Source of the DNA: Aphanomyces cochlioides
Lineage: Eukaryota > Oomycota > Saprolegniomycetes > Saprolegniales > Verrucalvaceae
Direction of reading: 5' to 3'
Assembly (NCBI GenBank): GCA_019828595.1
Contig: JAHQRK010000007.1
Span: 124,001 to 188,000 of the forward strand
Length of the DNA: 64,000 nt
Under the pieces are notes generated by a model that saw nothing but the letters and a program-made list of their open reading frames with translations, was not told the DNA's origin and did not search any database. Numbering within the stretch: the stretch's first letter is position 1; every line of letters starts with the position of its first letter. Positions 45,096 to 55,201 of this stretch are shown one piece after another. A program made the translations under genes and the position numbers.

Positions 45096-46438
45096 CTAGT
45101 CCGCCTTGGCCCACTCGATGGGAACGCCTTCATCGTTCAAGTGCACAGACCATCGTTCCCCCGACTCGTCGCTGGTCTTTGCCTTGGTGTCACTCAGTCG
45201 AAGTTCCCACGTCGTGCTCATGTCGCGGTGGCCTGTGTTGACTGACGACGACTCGTCCTCCCATTCTTCCGAGCCGGACGCTCCATGTGAGTTGGAGACG
45301 ACAGACTTGCTCGCCGAGTCGCTTCCCAGTTTCCAGCTACGTTGGTACGTCCCGAGCGCCGTGCGGTTGAGGGAGCACGCGTAGCACGCTCTTTTCTCCA
45401 CATGCTGTCCGTTGATTTTGACCAACCACAGAGGATTGCACTTCTTGCACACGACCTGAAGAACGCCATGAGGATACGAGTCGTGGGGACGATGGAGAGC
45501 TTACCTCGCCACATTTGTTGCAGTTGGACTTGCGGCGCAGCGGGCCAAAGGACTTCTGGCAGAAGTAGCAGCTCAGCCGCAAGTTCAACGGACAGAACTG
45601 ATCTTTTCGCAGGAACGGCGTGCGACTCAACCGATCCTCTCGCATGAATCGATCGATGTCCGACAAGTTTCGACACCAAGCCTTGACGGCCTCGTCGTTC
45701 ACGATCGCTGGGACGTTCCCGCGGACGTCCATGTCTGCCAGGTACGACATGTGGAGGTACCCCGAGCGTTGGGATTCGTAGAAGACATGACCCATGTCGT
45801 ATTGGTACGCGCGGATGCAGTTGAGGAGATCGCGAAGATGCGGGACGCACGGAAGCTCGACCGACTTGAACGCTCGGACCCAGCCGCGTCTGCCATCAAT
45901 TTTGATCTCGAGATCTGTTTCCAGGAGGCAAAAGTCGCGGCGGGTCACAATCCCGTCGAGAGGACTCTTGGCGCAGTACCACTTGATGTGCATGCAGTCG
46001 TTCGGGTGAGCAGGATCGCGCGGGAGAATTGTGTAGAGCTTGACGGCGTCGACGTACGCACGTCCAAAGCGGCGCATGTGTTCCTTGGCTTCTTCGGTCG
46101 TGTCGGATCGGTACAACTGGATGACTTCGTTCAAATCCCCCACGGCTTCCTTGACCGCACAGTGGATTTCCGCCTTGCCGACCGCACGGACACCGTATCC
46201 TTTGTAGATCTTCATGTCGCTCTCATTGGAAAGCCGCGACCAGCGGTACGGACCCCCTTCAAGCTTCGCCTTGGCAACCTACAATGACGACTGATGTGAG
46301 GATGAGAAACGTCGGAGAAATCCGTACAAGTTCGCGCACACTTTGGAAGCCCATGTTGAGGAATCGCTGCCGTTCTTGCTCGGTCAGCGGCGGGCAGCGG
46401 AAGAAGTTTGGTGGGAGCGGTAAGGAGAGCTGGGACAT
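45096..46438 (-). CDS. START-like/FYVE-finger protein, three exons
   Basis: Model complement(join(45096..45455,45505..46278,46328..46438)), 414 residues. Both 49-bp introns are GT-AG and in frame. It starts MSQLSLPLPPNFFRCPPL, a common opening of oomycete START-FYVE proteins. Residues about 45-230 form the START-like lipid-binding domain (AVKEAVGDLNEVIQLYRSDT, MHIKWYCAK, RDFCLLE, GYLHMSY). A FYVE-type zinc finger follows across intron 2 with four Cys pairs: CYFC, CNKC, CKKC and CYAC. The basic ligand motif is only partly kept (RRKSNCNKCG instead of R+HHCR), so phosphatidylinositol-3-phosphate binding is uncertain. A Ser-rich tail ends the protein. Oomycetes have large families of such proteins; the role is probably lipid or endosome related. 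Confidence 0.88.
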
Positions 46439-47782
46439 CTCGACACGACGTTGCGGTCTCAGTGAGTTGTTTGAAAGTCAGAAAGACGGACGGCTGGACA
46501 CAGCGTTGGCTGCGCCACGAGTTACTCACGGCCTGCAGTTATAGATAAGCAGGCGATGAGAGAGTGGGGCCTTCATGGGTTCATCATGCCACACCACACA
46601 TGGCGAGGAAGATTGCACCACATAGTCGCCGCCATATAGAATCGACGACCGACAGAGTCCGCAGCGCCATCTTGGTGAGGACGATGGAGATCCAGATTCG
46701 ATTCCTTCCGTACAATGAGGTAGTCGCTCCGTGGAGAGCGTGGGCGTCTCGACAGAGGAATGCAAAGCGGTTCCCTGCTGTTTTATATCGCCAGTCGCCG
46801 ACCAGAAGACCTGCCGGCATGCATTGCGCTGACTGTGACGTCGTCCTCCACCTGCCGCGCATACAGTCGTCTTAGGACGAGAAAGGAACACCCCGAGAGG
46901 CGGCGGCGACTGTAAGAGTTGCCACATATCACATCTGGCTCCTTGGAAGAAGCAGTCGTCGTCTCGGTGGCGCGCCATGATGACAACTGTCACACTCAAC
47001 TCGTCGTCGTTTGATGCCATCCAGCGAGCGCGGCCTCAGGATGGTAACATTGTAGACACTCTCCATCTTACAAGAAACCCTGCGCACCTGGACTCGTCCA
47101 AGCTGCGACCTGTTTGCTTACACTCTGTTGCTTCTCAGAGCATGAGGCTGTCCTGGTCCATCGTTGTGTCAATTGTACAGTCCGCATCATTTCGCGACAG
47201 TGGTCGTGTGGCCGGCGGCGGCGGGCGGCGGTTGTCAGGCGGTCGAATCCAACATTTCAACGTGCGTGGTCCAGTTGGCGCATTCCGAACATCACACAGC
47301 ATGCAATGCCACGGGAAACCAGACGTGAGAACGAATTGACGTCTGATCTTCTTGGCGTGTACCCATCACCCATACAGAGGGTGCGCATTCCGCGTGACTG
47401 CCGCTCAAGTACCAGTAGACTGCAGTAAATACCACGCCGCAAGTGCCGCCGCCTATGTCCTGGTTGTAGACCACTGCGATGCGCTTCGAAATACATACTC
47501 TGCTCTCTCTGACGTGGCCGCCGTGGATTCCTCGCTCGAGACTTCCCCGGATGCGTGTGCAGTACCGGCACGCACTTGATCACGTCGGATCCACTCAACC
47601 GAATCTGACGGTAAAAAATCTCACCATGGACTATTTTGAGCAAATTGTTGATTACCTCCGAAACATTATTTTGAAGCACACAAATTTGGCCTTTCCAGTT
47701 GATTTGCTGAATCGATTTTGAATGTCTTTTTAAATCTACCTTGCACTTTGTGCATTGATGATCGCATGCCGCTTTCTTGTTT
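46439..47782. other. Gene-poor stretch
   Basis: A 164-residue frame on the minus strand (46526-47020) is open but has no recognisable domain, and the plus strand is also open in part, as GC-rich DNA often is. A CGG-rich tract lies at about 47210-47240. I find no supported gene. Confidence 0.35.
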
Positions 47783-47926
47783 CACCACCATTGCATTTGG
47801 CTGAAGAACTTCGGCTGAACGATGGACGAGGAGCCACTCCACGACGTCGTTCTGCTTTGCTTGGTGGGCTAGAACCAATGCATTGGCAGAGAAACCCTCT
47901 GGTCTATTCTCATGGAGCCACTTGAC
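47783..47926 (-). pseudogene. Copied fragment of the 38753 ankyrin gene
   Basis: These 144 bases are the reverse complement of 39701-39844 with a single mismatch. They code for LHENRPEGFSANALVLAHQA and the following residues, where the parent has EGCSAN. The match starts and stops abruptly, and no start, stop or other repeats accompany it. Confidence 0.92.
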
Positions 47927-48380
47927 GCATCTTCGAGGTTATCTCGTTGCATCTTGCAGGGGGGAAATGATCATGGAACTTTTACTCTTATAGTGTATAT
48001 CCTTCTATATTTAATAATTTCGTCAGAATCCTGTCAAACTTTATATATGATTGTCTCAACAACTGTGAGATGGTGCACTCAGGTCGACGGTCGTCCCCGA
48101 CGACACAACGAACGATTCGTTCGAGTGAGTCGACAAGATTTGTGGAGAAGAGACCATATCACTTGATTCTTGTTTCAAAATCCACCAGAATGAGCGCTTG
48201 GGCGGGCAATTCGTCGAGTGAAATAGGTGCAGTTTGGACCAATCCATCCTCCCCACGTGCGCTGTTTGCTTGGACAGTCCTTGAAGGCGATGGGAACCGA
48301 CCAGCTTCTTAGAGGCTGGTCGGAGGAGCTGACAAGAAGAAAGATTTCGTCAATTGTTTAGATTACCACGCGATGGAAGT
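47927..48380. other. Intergenic
   Basis: No gene is seen. Near 48300-48325 a short inverted repeat (CGACCAGC ... GCTGGTCG) could form a hairpin. Confidence 0.35.
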
Positions 48381-49403
48381 TTATTCGCCCCACATGGAGG
48401 CACCCACCAAGTGCTTTTGCACGTAGTCGATGATCTCGGAATGGAAGCCACTTCTCGCGACTTTCAATACCTTCGCAGTGCATTTCAAGCCCATCGTCCG
48501 GTGGAGCCAGACCACAACATTCAAACGGCCATGCTTCGCCGCGCCGATGATCGCTTTCTGCTTGCATCTTTCGTAGCGATTCTCAAAGAGCCATCTAACA
48601 ATGTGCAAATGGCCCCATCCCGCAGCTAGAGTCATCGCGCCAGTCGTGCACCCTTCGTTGCGATTGTCATGCAGCCATTGCACAACTTTCAAATGTCCAT
48701 TCTTAGCCGCCCAGTCCATGGCCAACGTCGAGCATCCTTCCCTGCGGTGCGTCGCCAGCCAGATGACCACATCTAAATGACCCTGGGCAGCGGCGAAATC
48801 CATGGCGCGCTTCGAGCATCCCTCGCTTCGGTTGCAATGGAGCCACTGGACGGTAGTTAAATGGCCATTCCGCGCGGCGAATTCCATCGCATCCTTCGTA
48901 CATCCTTCTCTTCGACCGTTGTGTAAATATTGCACCATCTCCAAATGTCCTCCAGCGGCAGCCCAGTCCATGGCGCGGCAGGTGCAAACGTTGTAGTTCC
49001 AATGCTGCAACAGACAGAAGAGATCGACGTGGCCGTTCATGGCGGCAATGTCGAGAACGTGGTGCTCCACGAGTAATCGCTTGGGCTGAGCTAGTTCCGT
49101 CGCTGCTTCAAAGCTGCCTTGGAACACAGCGTGCATGAAAAACACGTCGTGGACGTGCGGCATGAGCGCCAAGAGCTTCTTCAGGCGGTCTGTTCCATAC
49201 ACGCGGTACCAAGGCGCAAGCACAATGTCAAGCGATGCAAAGTCGATTTGGAAAAGGAAGAGACGGCGGGTCGGCGACGGCATCTCGGGGACTTGTAGGC
49301 CTCGAAATGCAAACATATCTTGAGGCAAACCAGGCTGAAAGGTCGAGACCAAGTTCATCAAACTCTGGCATTGAAACACTTGAAGGACAGCAGTCGCTGC
49401 CAT
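48381..49403 (-). CDS. Ankyrin-repeat protein, 340 aa
   Basis: Single-exon frame from ATG 49403. It has the family N-terminal module: QSLMNLVSTFQPGLPQDMFA, VLAPWYRVYGTDRLKKLLAL, MHAVFQGSFEAATEL. About seven ankyrin-type units follow (GHLEMVQYLHNGRREGCTKD, GHLTTVQWLHCNRSEGCSKR, GHLDVVIWLATHRREGCSTL). It is the shortest intact paralogue and ends soon after the last repeat, with a tail containing IIDYVQKHLVG. Protein-interaction role inferred. Confidence 0.92.
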   Translation of the reverse strand: MAATAVLQVFQCQSLMNLVSTFQPGLPQDMFAFRGLQVPEMPSPTRRLFLFQIDFASLDIVLAPWYRVYGTDRLKKLLALMPHVHDVFFMHAVFQGSFEAATELAQPKRLLVEHHVLDIAAMNGHVDLFCLLQHWNYNVCTCRAMDWAAAGGHLEMVQYLHNGRREGCTKDAMEFAARNGHLTTVQWLHCNRSEGCSKRAMDFAAAQGHLDVVIWLATHRREGCSTLAMDWAAKNGHLKVVQWLHDNRNEGCTTGAMTLAAGWGHLHIVRWLFENRYERCKQKAIIGAAKHGRLNVVVWLHRTMGLKCTAKVLKVARSGFHSEIIDYVQKHLVGASMWGE

Positions 49404-49701
49404 ACTGGAGATGCGAGAATAGTCATCTTCACAGCACTAACCAAGGAAGAGAACGTTGAAATTCTCCTTTCCCAGACCAAAGTCGCATGCTACAGTTAGA
49501 TCTGCCTTGCCAACGTCGAGTTTGGAGTCACAACCCGGTCCATGCCGACGGAGGGAGACAGATTTGTACAGTGTAGTGTTGCATCTCGCGAGATTCGAAC
49601 GCCATGGTGATGCAGGAGGACAGATTTTGGCGGCCGAGTCCTCACGACGTCAATGTCTACAGCGCACGGAGGTTCCAAGTTCCGTATTGCATTGCAGAAT
49701 T
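49404..49701. other. Divergent intergenic region
   Basis: Lies between the ankyrin start and the DUF4246-like gene, so it should hold promoters for both directions. No clear motif is seen. Confidence 0.35.
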
Positions 49702-49703
49702 GA

Positions 49704-51231
49704 ACTACTTGGTCCATCTCTCGGGAAGTTCAAAGCCAGCCTCGATGGTGGCTTGACGTGGAAGATCGCTTGAAAGGCCAGCAGTGGAAAGACCATTTGA
49801 CGGACAACGAAGCTTCGTTTCTCCAGCACGAGCTCGCGCTCTATGCAACCTTGTGTCGCTTGCGGCATTCGACCGCGCTGCCAGTGCCGCAGTCCACCCA
49901 TGGCGTCTTTGCGTCGGATGTCCTCAAGGAGAGCTCAATACTCGAATCCATGCAGCGAGGAAGCGCCAAGTTGAAATCTCAATGGTCAGAGCACTTTGGA
50001 GAGCTTGCGCTGGTCGACCAGTCGCTATATTGCGCTGTGAATGGGCCAACTCGTCTGTGCAACGCAGTCGTTGGCCATGAAGTCGTGGCTTGGCAAGTCC
50101 GTGGCTCTCCAGATGACTCCATCTCGGATAAATTTCAATGGCTGCCGTGCGATGTAGTCGTAGCTGGCGACGGGAAGGCGTCCATTCGATCGTATATCAA
50201 CAATCTGCACTCGGAAGACCACGCCGAGCTCGACACAAGCTTGGAAGATGTCCTCACTGCCATCATGCCCTTGTTTGAACTTTCCCTTGGTTCCATCTTG
50301 TCGGAACCTCTCCATCGCATTGACGTCGACATGACCCAAGTTGTCCCGACGACTGAGCTCGAGTTTGCCCTGGCGGAGTACATCAAGTGGGTCCAGGAAG
50401 AGGAGCCTGACGTCGACATCGCGGCGATAGACTTGGACTCAGCGGACTTTTGGGACTTTTACGAGCATGCCAAGAGAGACTACGCTAGAGCAGAGATGCC
50501 AATCCACGCACCAAGCATGCCTTTATGTTCAGAGAGGTTCCAAGCAGTATTTCCAGCGAGAAAGCTCAATGGCCGCCATCTACACGTGATCATGCAAATC
50601 ACGACGATCAACTTGACACCAGCTAATCCACGGCATGAAAGCAGCCCATGACGCCATGCAGAACGAGAGCGTCGCAGCCACGGCCGTCTTGTGCTATGCG
50701 AGCCACAACATCACAGCTCCAAAGCTGCGCTTTCGGATGGCCTACCACGCTGCGTTCTACTCGCAAGACAGGATGAACCACCGCGTCTTGAAGGCGGTGT
50801 ACGGCGTTGACAACTCGAGCCACAGTGTGCAGGAGACAGGCTTCACGCTGCTTCTTCCTGGTCGTGCTGTCGTCTTTCCAAACAACATTGAGCATCGCTT
50901 GGCGTCGTTTGAACTTATGGATGAAGCCACGTGCGGTTTCCTCGACTGGGTGACAATTCTCCTGGTGAATCCTGACCATCCGATCCTGTCGACGGCGAAT
51001 GTTCCACCGCAGCAACCGTCTTGGAAATTGAGATTACTCCGCGATGCGATGTGCGTCTCGGATGAAATCCTCCAGACGATTCTCGCCTTTCAAGGAGACA
51101 CCATGACACTCGAAGGAACCCAAAGCTACGCGAAAATGGACGGCCAGGAGCGTTCGACTTGTCCATCAACGTTTGGAACGCAACTCATCTTGGAGTCGAT
51201 CTCTCCATCGTCAAAAGCTCCATCTTGCTGA
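49704..51231 (+). pseudogene. DUF4246-family gene with one frameshift
   Basis: Coding resemblance begins just after an in-frame stop at 49701-49703 (SQPRWWLDVEDRLKGQQWKD, like the KP.W..K start of the family). It runs open to about 50648, where a TGA interrupts it. The next frame continues to 51231. The break sits in CAGCCCATGAC at about 50646: one extra C moves the frame between LNGRHLHVIMQITTINLTP and HDAMQNESVAATAVLCY. This is where the family normally has PGGSWHVEGM..E. Later family features are present (ETGFTLLLPGRAVVFPNNIE, HRLASFEL, FLDWVTILLVNPDHPI). DUF4246 is of unknown function; HxE...H patterns suggest a cupin or 2OG-oxygenase-like fold, which is inference. No ATG is evident near the start, so an upstream exon may exist. 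A single-base assembly error would make it a working gene. Confidence 0.7.
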
Positions 51232-51342
51232 ATTTACAGCTTGTCAGCTCTATCCTACAGCTCTAGCACGTCCATGGGAGCATGGGAATGCTTTCTCCTT
51301 GGTTTTGGTCGCTCTGACGGTCTTCTGGAGTTTCTGCATCCT

Positions 51343-52500
51343 TCACATCGTCGCAATGAATGAATGGATACGAGATTGACGCTGTTCAAATGCCGCGACG
51401 TCGCTGTCGGTCCATCTTTCGTGCCTGTGGGCCGTGAGCCAGTCGACGACATGGTTTTGTCCTTCCTGGAGAGCGAAGTACATCGCTTCGCCAGTGCATC
51501 CTTCGTCTCGCATCTCATGGAGAAACTGCACAACGTCGAGATGGCCGTGGATTGCCGCGCCGTCCATGGCAGAGGTCGTACATCCTTCATGGCGATGCGC
51601 ATAGAGAAACTTGACAACTTCCAAATGACCACAAGTAGCTGCCAAATCCATGGCTCGGGTCGAGCATCCCTCTGTTCGGTGCTCATGGAGCCACCTGACG
51701 ACGTCCAAGTGGCCGTTGCGAGCTGCGTACGTCATCGCGTCGGTTGAACAACCTTCGTCTCTGTGCTCATAAGCCACCGAACGACTTCCAAATGGCCGCG
51801 CTCGGCTGCTGCGTTCATGGCGTACTCTGTGCATCCTTCAGTGCGATGATCATGGAGAAACTGCACGACATCGAGATGACCGCCTTGTGCTGCGTGGTCC
51901 ATCGCGTCTTCAGAGCACATGTAGTCTCTCTCGTGGAGATATTTCACCATGGCCAGATGGCCTTCTTGAGCTGCAATGTTCAAAGCAAGATGAGTTTCGC
52001 CGTCAAGATGGAGAGATCGCAGCCACTCAAACACTGCAGCATGGCCACGATAGGCCGCGAGATGATACAGCGGGTAGGACGAACTCGCCACGAAGCCTTG
52101 TTGATGGAGGAATTCCGCCAGGTCGATGCGATTCATCCAGACTGCGTGCGTGACTAAGACATCTTGCATACGTGGGAGGCACCGAATGAGTGGAATAAGA
52201 CGGGGGAATCCACGGTTGTTGATCCAAGACGCAATGAGAGTCGCGGCGTCGGCAAGCGAGCTTGGATCGAAGATATCGTCAGGTCCTGGGGCTGGAGCGA
52301 TGCCGACATTGACGAGGTCTAGCATATCTTCGTAGACGCCGCCTTGAAAGGAGTGGTAAAGTAAGTCTATGAGAGAGAATGTGCGGACAGCGAGGCTTGG
52401 TCAGTCTGGCAGTTGGATCCTGCAAACGCAGTTCTGACAGTTGCAAGACTTTGAAGAATTGAGAGTTGGGTCGAGAATATGGCTTCGGGCCTTCCGTCAT
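51343..52500 (-). pseudogene. Ankyrin-repeat gene, two exons, one frameshift
   Basis: Exon 1 is 52428-52500 (MTEGPKPYSRPNSQFFKVLQ), followed by a 61-bp GT-AG intron (52367-52427). Exon 2 from 52366 continues in frame with LLYHSFQGGVYEDMLDL, the family N-terminal module, then GFPRLIPLIRCLPRMQDVLV and ankyrin units. At about 51765-51775 the frame shifts (EVVRWLM in one frame, YEHRDEGCSTDAM in the next) inside one repeat. The second frame continues to the stop at 51343 with four or more canonical units. The shift is 1-2 bases. It may be a pseudogene or contain an assembly error. It is the only member of the cluster with an intron in the N-terminal module. Confidence 0.78.
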
Positions 52501-52510
52501 TGCTCAAACG

Positions 52511-53848
52511 ATGTCTTTCCGCTCGGAACGCTTGGAAGTTGCCATTCCATCGCACTTGGCTGGTGGAGTCATCGGAGCGAAAGGCTGCAATACCAAGCGT
52601 ATCCAGCGCTCTTGCCCGGGATTGCAAACCTGCCGCGTTGTCGAGAGCCGCTGTGTGCTTTTAGTTGGCACATCTGGTGCTGTCGAGAAAGCTTCTGTCA
52701 TGGTGGAAGAGCTCGTGGCGTCGCTGCATCAACCATCAAGACAACGCAATGACCTACGCACCATTGACGGATTTATTCCACAATTTGGCGTGCAGTGGTT
52801 TCACTCTTGCGACGACCGCGCTGTCCGCTTGACCAAGGCGTCACGCGCCGCCGCCAAGCACTTGGGACTTATCGCTCAACGTCCATCAACTTATGGGTCG
52901 TATGTGCTTGAAAAGACGGAAAATCTCGACGCACTGAGTGAGCCCGAGCCCGAGAGAGATGCCCCCATGGAGCTACAAAAGCTGAACACTGTTGTTGGAC
53001 CCTCGTCAGAGCCGCTGGAGGGTTACGTGCGATTGATTTTCAAGCACTTGGGCAAATTGACAGAGATGCGAGAACACTACGTGATCTTTTCAATTGGGAA
53101 GACTTTCTTTGAGCCATTTGAGCTTGAGCCGACTAAAGTGATGTCGCTGGGTGAAATGGCAGCCAAGCTGTCGTCGATGCGAAAACAATATAGCACGGGG
53201 AGCATCACTGATGCGCATGCGGCTGGAGCTCAAACGTGGTGCCGCGACAATGGATTTGTTCTAGCTGAAAAGCGCAAGTTTATGGCTGTGCACGTCAAGA
53301 ACACGAAGAAGAAGTTTGGGTTGGAGTTTATGTTTAGCTTGCCCGAGAACGAAGAGTCGATGTGGGAGACGGTGGCGGATTTATCCGAGCTGGAGGTGAA
53401 ATCGGAGCTCGCTCCCCACCGTCTTGGCTTCGTTACGACTCATGAGCCCGGGGAGGAAACGTTGGAGTACCGAGTCGCGTTCAAGGCCCTCAAGCCTGAA
53501 GAATTGATGAATGAAGAGCTCCTGAACAAGGTGATTGCAGCTTGGGATCGCCATCGACTGACTGGTGAATGCCTCTCTCTCGACGATGGTCAAGAATATT
53601 TTATCGACTCGATGCGATACAAGACAAGCCAAGTGTGGGCCAATACCCGTCACTCGATTTTCATCGACCGCGTCACGCAGAGCTGGCGTGAGACCGATGA
53701 AGATGCGTCCTACTGGACTATTCTTCTTGCCAGTCCTCCCATTGAGAAAGTCGGATGGCTGAGCAAAAGCGAGGGCGAGTTTGTTGACGAAGTGATGCAA
53801 ATCATAGGACATGGCCAAGAACTGATCGACTATCTCAACCATGCTTGA
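52511..53848 (+). CDS. KH-domain RNA-binding protein, 445 aa
   Basis: The frame is open from 52466, but the first ATG is 52511 (MSFRSERLEVAIPSHLAGG). A KH domain occupies about residues 6-70. It has the GxxG loop as GAKG in GGVIGAKGCNTKRIQ, preceded by the AIPSHLAG strand and followed by CVLLVGTSGAVEKASVMVEE. KH domains bind single-stranded RNA or DNA through that loop. The remaining 370 residues contain a conserved-looking globular part (GYVRLIFKHLGKLTEMREHY, KKFGLEFMFSLPENEESMW) that I do not recognise. Its start codon is 10 bp from the predicted start of the divergent ankyrin gene, so the two would share a promoter, or one start is wrong. Confidence 0.82.
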   Translation: MSFRSERLEVAIPSHLAGGVIGAKGCNTKRIQRSCPGLQTCRVVESRCVLLVGTSGAVEKASVMVEELVASLHQPSRQRNDLRTIDGFIPQFGVQWFHSCDDRAVRLTKASRAAAKHLGLIAQRPSTYGSYVLEKTENLDALSEPEPERDAPMELQKLNTVVGPSSEPLEGYVRLIFKHLGKLTEMREHYVIFSIGKTFFEPFELEPTKVMSLGEMAAKLSSMRKQYSTGSITDAHAAGAQTWCRDNGFVLAEKRKFMAVHVKNTKKKFGLEFMFSLPENEESMWETVADLSELEVKSELAPHRLGFVTTHEPGEETLEYRVAFKALKPEELMNEELLNKVIAAWDRHRLTGECLSLDDGQEYFIDSMRYKTSQVWANTRHSIFIDRVTQSWRETDEDASYWTILLASPPIEKVGWLSKSEGEFVDEVMQIIGHGQELIDYLNHA

Positions 53849-53928
53849 TAATTACATAACCATATCTCAATCTCAATCGACATTACTGAAAGGTCTCTGG
53901 TATTTCGCTTGCTGCGCACAGAAGCTGC

Positions 53929-55201
53929 TTAGCGACAGAGAGATGGAGGAGGTGGAGGCAATGTCAAGGTTTGAAGTGCGATTTCTTCAACTGCTGGTGG
54001 CACGAAGCCATAGCGTTTCTTGAGATCTGCCTTCAAATTCCGGAGTAACTAGCACGGGTAAGACGTTGGAAGCGTTAGAAGGCTTACTTGCGATATGGCA
54101 GCTTCATGTTGACTTATGGCAGCTTTGCATTCACGCTCGTGGTTGGTTTTGGTCTCCAATTGCTCTTTTAAAGCAGCAATTTCTGTCTGTAGTGCCTCGT
54201 TTTGCTTGGCTCTCAGGTGCAATTCTTCCATTAGATTGTCCTGAGTGACTTGAGTCGGCTAAGCAAAGGAGGACTACCTTTTCAGCGCGGGCTGATCGAA
54301 GAGCACCCTCGACTTTGTCCACATGCATGATATCGGTGGCTTGGGCTTTGGCACTGGGCAGCTATCAAGATACAATCTTGTCTGGATTACCTTTTTGCTT
54401 GCTCCACGGAGATTACTTGCTCGAAATGCCTTAGATCCCGTCGATAGCTTTGAAAGACGCCTTTCATCTGCTGATTGCGATGAGAGGCTATCTTGGCCAG
54501 GACATTCGCCGGAATCTCCAGAGATGTCAACCTACTAAGAATGAACTATGGCATGCGCGGTGTAATTACCTCTTCAACTCTGTGAGATTCTGCGCTTCCT
54601 CAGTAATCCTAGCTATAGCGTAGTCGCGAGCGTACTCCTCTGCTGCTAACTAGTTGGCGATGTTGTGTGATTTTGAGACCTCAGATGTAACTCCACCTCT
54701 GTGTGACCTTTCTGCAACGCCTCTTCATGGAGACATATCTTCGTAAGGTCTTGAACATGATCCATGAAAAGACGCTGAGCTTCTTTGTACTTTCCTTCAG
54801 CCACCTAAAACACACAGTGCTATCATGTAGTTTGAGCCGCAATTGCAAACCTGGAGCTCAACTAGAATATGCTTGTTCATCGTGTCAAGCTTTGTGTTGT
54901 CGACTTCCGCCACTTCGAGCAGCCCTTCTGCCTCTACCAAGTCATCGTTGACGCGCAGGAGATATTCCAACACGTCTGTCTTCTTCAGCAAACGAAAGTA
55001 CTCCTTGTCCGAAATTTCGGTCGTTTGTTTTGCAATTGGTGGCGCACTTCCAAAGAGCGATGGCCGAGGAGATTTCGTGAACGATGAGCGAATGGTGGCT
55101 TTCGCCACCCGGCTAGCAGCAACGGGGGAAGGATAGCTTGTGTCAACATGGAGATGCTCGACCTTGCGACTCACGGCAGGCTTCGATCGCGGCGACTTCA
55201 T
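53929..55201 (-). CDS. Coiled-coil protein, seven exons
   Basis: Model complement(join(53929..54048,54088..54240,54278..54361,54417..54534,54570..54649,54697..54804,54851..55201)), 337 residues. All six introns are GT-AG, 35-55 bp, and in frame. The N-terminal 55 residues are basic and Ser/Pro-rich (MKSPRSKPAVSRKVEHLHVD), likely unstructured. From KEYFRLLKKTDVLEYLLRVN on it is helical and charged, with a clear coiled coil at RAKQNEALQTEIAALKEQLE. The end is a short Pro-rich tail (TLPPPPPSLCR). It has no enzymatic motif. Cytoskeletal, flagellar or centrosomal structural roles are possible but not shown. It is convergent with the KH gene, with 80 bp between stops. Confidence 0.78.

Noticed and set aside
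46526..47020. 164-residue open frame on the minus strand
   Set aside because: No domain, biased composition and competing open frames on the other strand; no splice link to START-FYVE is visible.
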